Assembly (NCBI GenBank): GCA_964403795.1 | Contig: CAYOHP010000180.1 | Span: forward strand, 1 to 11,596 | DNA from: CAYOHP01 sp964403795 [NCBI: uncultured bacterium] | Lineage (GTDB): Bacteria; Muiribacteriota; UBA6191; CAZXTJ01 | Direction: 5' to 3' | Length of the DNA stretch: 11,596 nt | In this document: one piece after another, positions 1 through 6,073 of the stretch | Layout: each line of letters begins with the position of its first letter | Numbering within the stretch: position 1 is the stretch's first letter | Translations under genes and position numbers: made by a program | The notes under the pieces: model-generated | What the model saw: only the letters and a program-made list of their open reading frames with translations | Told to the model about the DNA's origin: nothing | Databases searched by the model: none

Positions 1-1
1 C

Positions 2-304
2 TTCGCCCGCCAGGAGCGGGCCGGGGACCGACGGCGGCGGGACTCGGGCTTCCGGGTGGTGGTCCCGCTGGGGCCGCTGGGGATGGCCACCCACGAGGAC
101 ATGCGGGACCTGGGACCGATCCGGGACGACGAGCTGCCGGCACGGGCCAGGCGGGCACCCGGGTTCTCGCTCGAGACCGGCGGCGAGGGCGAGCTCTTCG
201 GGCTGCTCGGACCCTGGGCCCGGGAGCTCTTCCGGGGCCTGGTCCCGGTGGCGGGGACGGGGCGCCGGGGAGTGCGACGCAGGCCGCCGATCCGACGGAG
301 GTGA
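2..304 (+). CDS. C-terminal fragment of an unrecognised protein (5' end outside window)
   Basis: The reading frame is open from the left edge and ends at TGA 302-304, leaving about 100 residues. G and C dominate the third codon positions, as in the other genes here, so I take it as real coding sequence. An internal GTG at 56 could be read as a start, but the frame is open and equally well biased upstream of it, so the gene probably begins outside the window. The visible part has a hydrophobic patch near RVVVPLGPLG, a Phe/Leu/Gly/Glu stretch (ELFGLLGPWARELFRGL) that could form an amphipathic helix, and a very Arg-rich C-terminus (RRGVRRRPPIRRR). I recognise no family motif and assign no function. 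A hairpin 7 bases after the stop suggests it ends its transcription unit. Confidence 0.6.
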   Translation, partial: FARQERAGDRRRRDSGFRVVVPLGPLGMATHEDMRDLGPIRDDELPARARRAPGFSLETGGEGELFGLLGPWARELFRGLVPVAGTGRRGVRRRPPIRRR

Positions 305-310
305 GCCGGA

Positions 311-323
311 GGCTCCCGGAGCC
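311..323. terminator. GC-rich palindrome / possible terminator or operator
   Basis: GGCTCC-C-GGAGCC is a perfect dyad that folds as a 5-bp stem with a 3-base loop. It lies 7 bases after the stop of the first gene and has no T-tract. It also overlaps the place where a -35 element for the TAGGAT box at 331 would lie, so it could be an operator instead. The same 6+6 arm sequence recurs at 4650-4662. Confidence 0.35.
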
Positions 324-330
324 CACCTGC

Positions 331-336
331 TAGGAT
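331..336 (+). promoter_or_regulatory. Putative -10 box TAGGAT, near-leaderless start of the symporter gene
   Basis: An AT-containing TAnnnT hexamer stands out in very GC-rich DNA. It ends 6 bases before the ATG at 343, so transcription starting about 7 bases after it would begin at or next to the start codon. No -35 match is visible at the usual distance. The AGGA inside the hexamer (332-335, 7 bases from the ATG) could instead be a Shine-Dalgarno sequence, and the sequence alone does not decide between the two. Confidence 0.35.
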
Positions 337-342
337 GCCGCG

Positions 343-1857
343 ATGCTCCACCCCCTCGACTGGCTCGTCATCGTCGTCTACTGCCTGGTGGTCCTCGGCC
401 TCGGGATGCGGGCCGGGCGCGAGGAGAAGAACGAGGAGGACTACTTCCTCGGGGGACGCTCCATCCCCTGGTGGGCGGCGGGGATCTCGTTCCTGGCCAC
501 CACCGCCTCGGCGCTCACCTTCGTGGCGGTGCCGGGGACGGCCTTCAAGGGCGACTTCGTCTACCTGCAGCTGGCCGGCGGCGACCTCTTGGGGCGGTAC
601 CTGATCGGGGCCTACCTGCTCCCTGCCTACTTCGCCCACCGGGTGACCACGGTCTACCAGTTGCTGGGGAAGCGCTTCGGCTCGGTGTCGCAGGACGCCG
701 GGACGGTGCTGTTCCTGGTGACCCGGGTGCTGGCCTCCTCGGTCCGGCTCACCGCCTGCGGGATCGCCTTCTCGGTGATCTTCGGCATGCCGCTCGACGC
801 CACCATCGTGGCGATCACCCTCGTGGCGATGGTCTACACCGTGGCCGGCGGGATCAAGGCGGTGATCTGGACCGACTTCCTCCAGTTCCTGATCTTCATC
901 GGGGGCGCCATCCTGGCGCTCGGGACCATCGTCTCGGCGTTGCCCGAGGGGGTCTCGACCTTCCTGGAGATCGGCAGCGCCCACCAGAAGTTCCGCATCC
1001 TCCACCTGGAGGGCGGCTGGAACAACCCGGACAACCTGGTGCCCGGCACCATCTTCGGGCTGCTGCTCACCTTCGCGGTGCAGGGCACCGACCAGGACCT
1101 GGTGCAGCGCCTGCTCACCACCCGCACCTGCAAGGACAGCCAGAAGGCCATGCTCTGGACCGCGCTCGCCACCGTCCCGATGAACCTGATCTTCCTCGGG
1201 GTGGGGGCCGGGCTCTTCGCCTATTACCAGGTGAACCCCGACCCGGCGGTGACCAAGTTCGTCGCCGAGGGGCACACCGACTGGATCTTCCCCCACTTCA
1301 TGAAGACGGTGCTGGCGCCCGGGGTGCGCGGCTTCCTGATGGTGGGCATCCTGGCCGCGGCCATGAGCTCGCTGGACTCGACCCTGAACGCCCTGGCCTC
1401 GACCGCCTACATCGACCTCTACCGCAAGCACGTGAGTCCCGAGGACACTCCCGAACACGCGGTCCGGATCTCCCGGTGGTTCTCGGTCGGATTCGCGGTG
1501 ATCCTCGCCATGGTGGCCATGGCCTTCGGGAACCAGGACGGGATCCTGTGGGTCGGGTTCCGGATCATGGGCTACACCTACGGGACCCTGCTCGGGCTCT
1601 TCCTGCTGGCGGTCTGGACCCGGGACCGCGGTTCCGATACCGGCAACCTCACGGCCATCGTCGCCAGCATCTCGCTGGTGCTGGTACTCACCCGGGAGTG
1701 GAAGTCCGGGCCGCTCGTCGGCTACGCGGTGGCCTGGCCCTGGGCCATCGCCATCGGGGTGGTCTCGACGGTGGCCATCGGTTCGCTCTGGAAGACGCCG
1801 CGCCACGTGCTCGCCGCCTTCGAGAAGGAGCGCAACGCCCTCGAAGCCGAGGGCTGA
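343..1857 (+). CDS. Sodium:solute symporter, SSS/SSF family
   Basis: This is a 504-residue, almost wholly hydrophobic inner-membrane transporter that should couple Na+ entry to uptake of an organic solute. Family marks in order: an N-terminal membrane segment (DWLVIVVYCLVVLGLG); the YFLGGRSIPWW motif near residues 34-44; GGIKAVIWTDFLQ ending near residue 181, matching the family signature around TM5; GTDQDLVQRLLT in the middle; and AAAMSSLDSTLNALAS, with the SSLDS core at about 342-346, where Ser residues help form the Na2 sodium site. The length is normal for the family. ATG 343 is preferred because the protein then begins with a typical family N-terminus. The substrate cannot be read from sequence: sugars, amino acids, nucleosides, pantothenate and carboxylates are all possible. 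No partner gene is adjacent. A near-leaderless promoter and the hairpin before it suggest it is transcribed alone. Confidence 0.93.
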   Translation: MLHPLDWLVIVVYCLVVLGLGMRAGREEKNEEDYFLGGRSIPWWAAGISFLATTASALTFVAVPGTAFKGDFVYLQLAGGDLLGRYLIGAYLLPAYFAHRVTTVYQLLGKRFGSVSQDAGTVLFLVTRVLASSVRLTACGIAFSVIFGMPLDATIVAITLVAMVYTVAGGIKAVIWTDFLQFLIFIGGAILALGTIVSALPEGVSTFLEIGSAHQKFRILHLEGGWNNPDNLVPGTIFGLLLTFAVQGTDQDLVQRLLTTRTCKDSQKAMLWTALATVPMNLIFLGVGAGLFAYYQVNPDPAVTKFVAEGHTDWIFPHFMKTVLAPGVRGFLMVGILAAAMSSLDSTLNALASTAYIDLYRKHVSPEDTPEHAVRISRWFSVGFAVILAMVAMAFGNQDGILWVGFRIMGYTYGTLLGLFLLAVWTRDRGSDTGNLTAIVASISLVLVLTREWKSGPLVGYAVAWPWAIAIGVVSTVAIGSLWKTPRHVLAAFEKERNALEAEG

Positions 1858-1887
1858 GAGCCTGGGACCGGGGTCCGGGACCTGGGC

Positions 1888-1893
1888 TATGGT
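1888..1893 (+). promoter_or_regulatory. Putative -10 box TATGGT upstream of the MORN-like protein gene
   Basis: TATGGT lies 30 bases after the symporter stop. Transcription would start near 1900, just before the AAGGAGG ribosome-binding site at 1905-1911. That layout explains why the ATG inside this hexamer (1889) is unlikely to be the start codon. No convincing -35 element is visible. Confidence 0.35.
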
Positions 1894-1904
1894 GGGGACT
1901 GTCG

Positions 1905-1911
1905 AAGGAGG
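1905..1911 (+). promoter_or_regulatory. Shine-Dalgarno AAGGAGG that selects the TTG start at 1919
   Basis: This is a near-perfect anti-16S match with a 7-base spacer to TTG 1919. It would lie inside the coding region if the upstream in-frame ATG at 1889 were used. With the TTG start the protein begins directly with a clean signal peptide, which supports this choice. Confidence 0.65.
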
Positions 1912-1918
1912 CCCCCTC

Positions 1919-3442
1919 TTGTCCCGGCCCACTCCCCGGATCCTGATCGCCCTCGCCCTGACGCTGGTCCCTGCGGCTCCGGCTTCCGACCTTGCTGCCA
2001 TGGTGCGGGCCAGGATGAAGGCGCGGCCGACCGTGACGGGCGCTCCGGCAACGGCGACCCCGGGGGCCGGCCGGGGCAACCAGGCCCGGTGCCAGGAGAA
2101 GATCGCCGGCACCCGCAGGAAGGCGATGCCCAAGGGGAACGGGAGCTTCGACTTCTACGCCTTGAACCCCAACTTCAGCCTGGTCCCCTGCGAGGGAGCG
2201 GAGGAGGTCGACGAGCTGTTCAAGATCCGGTATCCGTCGTCGCTCACCGGGACCGAACCCCCGGTCTGGGGTATCGGGGAGGGGGCGAACCGGAGTTGGA
2301 TGAAGATCCAGTTCGGCACCCGTCCCCAGGGCGAGCGCACCACCCACGACCTCCTCCACGTCGGATTCGAGTTGATCGCCAACGGGAAGGGGGGAAGCGT
2401 GGGCATCTTCTCGTCGAACCGGGACGCCAACGGCAATGCCCGCATGGCGCTGAGCTTCAACCCCTGGGACAACCACGTCTACCTGCGGGACCTCCACCAG
2501 TCCCGCGAGCCCTGGGCCCAGCTCCGGCTGGACGACGGGAGCCTCTACCTCGGGCAGTTCGGCGGCGGGGCGCCGGAAGGCTTCGGGTGGCGCTTCGAGG
2601 ACGGGATGCAGAAGGGCCGCATGGGGTTCTTCGCGGCCGGGGTGCCCCACGGGCTGCAGATCGAATGGCAGACCGTGCCGTCGAGCGTGCACAAGCAGGG
2701 CGAGCCGGCGAGTGCGGCCCGACCGGCCGCCATCGACCATGTGAAGAAGGTCCTCTATGACCACGGAGCGGCGAAGACCTCGGAGTGGATCCAGAGGGGA
2801 GCCAAGGGGTGGACGGTGGCGGGTGAGCCGGCGACGTCGACCTCCATCGGGTACCTGGCCCGCCTCGAGCAGGTGGGCGCCGAGGCCAAGCGACGCAACG
2901 AGGAACTGGCGGCGACGCGGCGGGCGGCCTTCGCCAAGCTCCGGGCCGGGGACTGGGTCAAGACGACGGCCGGATGGTCCATGGTGGTCGAGAACGCCGG
3001 CGACGGACCCGAGAAGGGGAAGGTCGCCAGCTTCGGCAAGCACGAGGAGATCACCGACGCGATGGACCTCACGGTGGCCAAGCCCGGGGAGACGGTCTTC
3101 CTGGCAGGCTACGGGTTCTACCAGGGAGAACCCGCCAAGAAGGCCGAGCTCGAGACCCGGCGCCTGGCCCGCCTGAAGCAGGTGCAGGCCGAGCGCAAGG
3201 CCGCCAAGGCGGCGGCCGAGGCCGACGCCAGGGCCAAGGCGGCGGCTTTCGCCGCCAGGATGGCCGGCCCCTCCGGCGGGGCGGGATCCTCGGGGTCCTC
3301 GCCCTCCCCCTACCCGGTCAGCGGCTCCTCGCTGGGGTCACCGGTCTCGTCGTACTCGCCCCGCCCCGGCACCGAGGCCTGGCACGACCAGCGCCGGCTG
3401 ACCAACCCGATCACCTACCACCAGAACAAGTACAACTACTGA
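1919..3442 (+). CDS. Secreted protein with MORN-like segment and Lys/Ala-rich helix (hypothetical)
   Basis: The 507-residue product starts at TTG 1919, set by AAGGAGG. The N-terminus is a Sec signal peptide: basic SRPTPR, hydrophobic ILIALALTLVPAAP, then a likely cut at Ala-Pro-Ala-Ser, so export is predicted. Residues about 60-200 form a globular part with two Cys residues and no recognised motif. Around residues 204-250 a YLGQFGGG..EGFGWRFEDG..KG..GFFAAGVPHG pattern resembles degenerate MORN repeats (Y-x-G-x(4)-G-x(3)-G-x-G). Residues about 310-345 are charged and helical. GDWVKTTAGWSMVVENAG and the stretch after it look like a small beta domain. Residues about 408-448 form a Lys/Ala/Glu/Arg-rich helix, probably coiled coil, and the last 60 residues are a Ser/Gly/Pro/Tyr-rich tail. 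The gene is alone between the symporter and a convergent lipoprotein. The MORN assignment is tentative and the function unknown; an envelope scaffold is only a guess. Confidence 0.8.
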   Translation: MSRPTPRILIALALTLVPAAPASDLAAMVRARMKARPTVTGAPATATPGAGRGNQARCQEKIAGTRRKAMPKGNGSFDFYALNPNFSLVPCEGAEEVDELFKIRYPSSLTGTEPPVWGIGEGANRSWMKIQFGTRPQGERTTHDLLHVGFELIANGKGGSVGIFSSNRDANGNARMALSFNPWDNHVYLRDLHQSREPWAQLRLDDGSLYLGQFGGGAPEGFGWRFEDGMQKGRMGFFAAGVPHGLQIEWQTVPSSVHKQGEPASAARPAAIDHVKKVLYDHGAAKTSEWIQRGAKGWTVAGEPATSTSIGYLARLEQVGAEAKRRNEELAATRRAAFAKLRAGDWVKTTAGWSMVVENAGDGPEKGKVASFGKHEEITDAMDLTVAKPGETVFLAGYGFYQGEPAKKAELETRRLARLKQVQAERKAAKAAAEADARAKAAAFAARMAGPSGGAGSSGSSPSPYPVSGSSLGSPVSSYSPRPGTEAWHDQRRLTNPITYHQNKYNY

Positions 3443-3449
3443 CAGTGGG

Positions 3450-3475
3450 GGCGGGGGAGTCGGGCTCCCTCCGCC
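3450..3475. terminator. Bidirectional hairpin between convergent genes
   Basis: The left arm 3450-3459 pairs with 3465-3475 around the loop TCGGG. It gives 10 pairs including one G-U, with a single bulged C at 3472. It sits in the 36-base gap between the convergent stops at 3442 and 3479. There is no T-tract, which is common for GC-rich terminators. The stem is symmetric and could serve both strands. Confidence 0.6.
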
Positions 3476-3478
3476 GGA

Positions 3479-4543
3479 TCACTTCGTCGTGGGCGTGGTC
3501 GAGGTGGTGCTGCCGGTCGACTCGTCGTCCTCCTCGTCGTCGACCATCTCGTCGTCGTCGTCGGAGTCCTCGTCCTCGGAGTCATCGATCTGGTCGGGAT
3601 CCACGGTTCCGGTCGGGGTCCAGGCCGTGATCCGCACGTCCTGCTGTTCGCCGTGGATCTTCACCTTGAGGCTGCCGCCGCCGACCCGGAGCCGGACCAG
3701 GGTGCCGTCCACTTCGATGCGGACCCAGGTGATCCGACCCTGGCCGTCCCGCTCGGCGTCCCGGACCCGGATCTTCACGTCCTTGCCCTCGACCTTGATC
3801 GTGGTGGTGTCGCCGCCGATCTTCAGGGTCACCGAGGTGTTGGAACCGATCCGCACCCGGACCGCGGTGATCTTCTCGGCTCCGTCGGGGGTGTCCTCGC
3901 CGGGGAGCGGCTTCTCATCGCAGTCCTCGTCGTCGCCCACGCTGTCCTCGGGCTTGTTGCCGCCCATCTCGACGCAGCGCTTCACCTTGGCGAAGCCGGC
4001 CTTGTAGCCGGACTTGAAGCCCGCCTCGTAGCCGTCCTTCTTGCCCCGCTCCCGGTCCGAGACCGAGGTCGGCGGCGTGGTCACGGTGGTGCCGGGGATC
4101 GAGTCGCCGGGGGTGGAGCTGGTGGACCCGGTCGCCGAGGTGGAACCGGTGGCCGAGGTGGAGGCCGTCGCCGAGGTGGAGGTGGTGGTCGCGATGCTGG
4201 TCGAGTCGAGGTCGGTCCGCTCGTAGACGACCTTCTCGGACTTGGGGTCCGGGACCGGTCCGGGCTTGGTGGTCTCGGGGTCGAAGGCGCACTCGCCGGT
4301 GGCGCCGAGTTCCTCCACGGCGGCCTTGATGCCCTTCTTCCAGCCGTCGCCCCAGCCGTCGCGGAAGCCTTCGTCGAAGCCCTCGCCGTAGCCCTGGGGG
4401 TCGGCGGGCTGGGCGATCCCGGAACCGGGGGTGGTGGTGTTGGGAGGATTGTTCTTCTTGCAGCCGGTCGTGAACGCGAGGAGCAGCGCCAGGAGGAGGA
4501 TCGGGGGAACCCAGTCCCGCCGTCCCTTGCGAGTGTTCACCAT
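3479..4543 (-). CDS. Lipoprotein with aromatic-x-x-Gly tetrad arrays, Ser/Thr linker and acidic tail (hypothetical)
   Basis: A 354-residue predicted lipoprotein. Start ATG 4541-4543 is followed by basic RKGRR, the hydrophobic stretch VPPILLLALLLAFTTG and Cys28 as the lipidation site; the -3 residue is Thr, so the lipobox is atypical. Residues 52-71 are five tandem tetrads (YGEG, FDEG, FRDG, WGDG, WKKG). A second array at 168-183 reads KKDG, YEAG, FKSG, YKAG. Cys85 follows the first array and Cys190 the second, which allows a disulfide outside the cytoplasm. Between them lies a Thr/Ser/Ala/Gly linker (about 115-162) encoded partly by an 18-base tandem repeat. Residues about 217-320 alternate hydrophobic and charged residues and look beta-rich. 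The last 40 are an Asp/Glu tail (DSEDEDSDDDDE and more) ending in Ser/Thr. The arrays resemble the GxxxG helical repeats of FliH-type proteins, but I recognise no family. The open frame extends further upstream, but that part lacks a signal sequence. Confidence 0.8.
   Translation of the reverse strand: MVNTRKGRRDWVPPILLLALLLAFTTGCKKNNPPNTTTPGSGIAQPADPQGYGEGFDEGFRDGWGDGWKKGIKAAVEELGATGECAFDPETTKPGPVPDPKSEKVVYERTDLDSTSIATTTSTSATASTSATGSTSATGSTSSTPGDSIPGTTVTTPPTSVSDRERGKKDGYEAGFKSGYKAGFAKVKRCVEMGGNKPEDSVGDDEDCDEKPLPGEDTPDGAEKITAVRVRIGSNTSVTLKIGGDTTTIKVEGKDVKIRVRDAERDGQGRITWVRIEVDGTLVRLRVGGGSLKVKIHGEQQDVRITAWTPTGTVDPDQIDDSEDEDSDDDDEMVDDEEDDESTGSTTSTTPTTK
4131..4184. repeat. Three tandem 18-base repeats inside the lipoprotein gene
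   Basis: Units begin at 4131, 4149 and 4167, each reading close to GTSGCCGAGGTGGARSYS on the plus strand. On the coding (minus) strand each gives six residues of the Ser/Thr/Ala/Gly linker, such as STSATG. The copy number could vary between strains and change linker length without breaking the frame. Confidence 0.75.
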
Positions 4544-4784
4544 ATCGAGCACCGACCTTCGAGCCGTCTTGCGTGTGGCATGCGGACGGGGTCCCTGAAG
4601 CAAGGAGCGGGCCAGCCGGGGACCGGACCCGGTGCCGGAAGCTGGGATCGGCTCCTGGAGCCGTGCTCCCTGCCTTCCCCGGAGCCGCATGCAGGAAGGA
4701 GGGGGTGGATACCCAGGGGATCACGCGCTCCGATTCCAGGACCCTCGTCCTCGGCCGGAGACGCCGGCGTGTACCCTCGTGGAC
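4544..4784. promoter_or_regulatory. Divergent intergenic region between lipoprotein gene and kinase operon
   Basis: These 241 bases must hold the promoters of both divergent units. Visible structure: the 15-base palindrome CGGCTCC-T-GGAGCCG at 4649-4663; a perfect 8-base inverted pair, GCATGCGG at 4578-4585 and CCGCATGC at 4685-4692, 107 bases apart; a CCTTCC (4673-4678) / GGAAGG (4694-4699) pair; and the TACCCT box at 4772. No clear promoter is visible for the minus-strand gene. A TGGCATG at 4576 is not followed by a GC at the sigma-54 spacing. Confidence 0.5.
4772..4777 (+). promoter_or_regulatory. Putative -10 box TACCCT, leaderless start of the kinase operon
   Basis: This TAnnnT hexamer ends 7 bases before ATG 4785, so transcription would begin at the start codon. 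No Shine-Dalgarno sequence precedes that ATG, as expected for a leaderless mRNA. No -35 match is visible. Confidence 0.35.
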
Positions 4785-6033
4785 ATGGCCGGATCGATCG
4801 CCGGGTACCGGACGCTGCGGCTCCTGGGCGAGGGCGGCATGGCCCGGGTCTGGCTCGCCGAGGAGGCGGAGACCGGGCGGCGGGTGGCGCTCAAGGTGCT
4901 CTCGGAGGGGGCCCGGGATCCCGAGGCCCGGCGGCGCTTCGAACGGGAGGCGCGGTTGGCCCGGGAGGCGGCCCACGAGTGCCTGGTCCCGCTGGTCGCC
5001 GAGGGGCTGGGGCACGATCCGCCCTGGCTCGCCTACCGGTGGATGGAGCGGGGGCACCTGGGGGCGCTCCGGGGAGCGGAGGCCGCGTCCCTGGTGGCCG
5101 CGGGTGCCCGGGTGGCGGCGGCGCTGGCGCACCTGCATGGGCGGGGGATCGTGCACCGGGACGTGAAGCCCGAGAACGTGCTCCTCGATTCCGAGGGGAA
5201 GGCCTGGCTCGCGGACTTGGGGCTGGGGCGGGCGGAGGGCCGGGATGCCACCCTCACCCAGGAGGGGATGGCCATGGGGACGCCGGGCTTCCTGGCCCCC
5301 GAGGTGCTCGACGGCGAGGAGGCCGGGGCCGCCGCCGACGTCTTCGCCCTGGGGGCCATGCTCGGCGAGCTGCTCACCGGGGTGGCGGCGGATCGCCGGG
5401 AAGAGCTGGAGCGGGCCTTGGGGGGGGACGGGGGCTCCGGAACTCGCGGGGTGGGTGCGGCGCTGCCTGCGCACCGATCCCCGGGATCGGCCCGCGGCGG
5501 TGGCGGTGGCGGCGGCGCTGGAGGCGCTCGAGGAGGTCGGGGCGGGGACGGGATCGGCGGCGATCGGAAGGGAGCCGGCGGCGACGCCAGCGTGCCGTCC
5601 GGGGGACGCGGTCGATCGGAAGGGTCTCCCGGGTGCGGTGGCGGCGCTCTCGCTCGTGTCCCTGGGGGCGCTGGTCGGATGGGGGCTGGCGGGACCGGCC
5701 ATGGTTCCCGCACCGTCGCCGGGGGGGGCTCTCGAGGCCAGGGAAACCGGGTTGGGGACGGGCGCCGGGACCGGGTGGCGGGCCCGGGTGCGGGGTGTGG
5801 ACGAGGATCCGGGAGTGCGGCTGACCGCTCCGGGCGGGAGTCCCGGCCTGGTGGTGGTCACCGGGGGGCGGGCGGTGACGGGCGTGGGGCTGGCGCCGGC
5901 CGAAGGCGGGGTCCTGCTCCGGATCGGACTCTCGGCTCCGACCGAGGCAGGGGAGGTCCTGGTGCTGGGCGTAGACGACCAGGGGAGGGTCCGGTCCCGG
6001 CGTTTCGAGCCTCCGGCTCTGCCAAGTCCTTGA
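4785..6033 (+). CDS. Membrane Ser/Thr protein kinase (Hanks type), with apparent +1 frameshift at a G8 tract
   Basis: The N-terminal kinase domain is essentially complete: glycine loop GEGGMARV (residues 15-22), catalytic Lys37, helix-C Glu55, HRDVKPEN (124-131), DLG (144-146, replacing DFG), a GTPGFLAPE activation end (165-173) and DVF..G (Asp185). The frame is intact to residue 214, where a run of eight G (5420-5427) puts the rest out of frame. In the +1 frame the sequence continues as true kinase C-lobe (APELAGWVRRCL, then TDPRDRPA), a juxtamembrane linker, one membrane helix (nt 5632-5694, AVAALSLVSLGALVGWGLAG) and a roughly 110-residue beta-rich domain outside the cytoplasm, ending at TGA 6031-6033. 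Removing one G gives 415 residues. Without correction the frame becomes Gly/Arg/Ala-rich nonsense and runs on to TGA 6075-6077, overlapping the next ATG. Start ATG 4785 (alternative GTG 4779). First gene of the kinase, FHA activator, kinase operon. A sequencing error is the simplest cause of the shift. Confidence 0.85.
5420..5427. other. G8 homopolymer at the site of the kinase frame break
   Basis: Eight consecutive G sit exactly where the kinase reading frame switches from one frame to the next. Seven G would give an unbroken protein (ERALGG, then TGAPELAGW). Possible causes are an extra base in the assembly, a real mutation, or a slippage-prone on/off switch. The switch needed is +1, so a standard -1 slippery heptamer does not explain it. 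Confidence 0.75.
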
Positions 6034-6073
6034 GGACGGGAGGGGCCTGGGGTTCGATGGGGACCGGAGATCC

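Noticed and set aside
1865-1882. Small GGTC/GACC hairpin after the symporter
   Set aside because: The stem is only four pairs, with competing pairings and no T-tract, so it is too weak to call a terminator.
1889-1918. ATG 1889 as start of the MORN-like protein
   Set aside because: It lies inside a -10-like TATGGT, lacks a ribosome-binding site, and would put AAGGAGG inside the coding region and ten residues before the signal peptide.
1688-3043. A 451-codon minus-strand open frame opposite the MORN-like protein
   Set aside because: It crosses the symporter end and the intergenic promoter. Its composition is Pro/Arg/Leu-rich low complexity, whereas the plus-strand frame has a signal peptide and a Shine-Dalgarno.
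4576-4592. Possible sigma-54 element TGGCATG in the divergent region
   Set aside because: At the required 10-base distance from GG there is GG, not GC, and the -12 half does not match.
4583-4606. Weak GG-N10-GC pattern on the minus strand upstream of the tetrad lipoprotein gene
   Set aside because: Only the GG and GC dinucleotides and a few flanking bases match. This is expected often by chance in GC-rich DNA.
3653-5824. A 723-codon plus-strand open frame over the lipoprotein gene and first kinase
   Set aside because: It is antisense to the lipoprotein gene and out of frame with the kinase. Its composition is Gly/Arg/Ala-rich and it has no motif, while the overlapped frames have a lipobox and kinase motifs.
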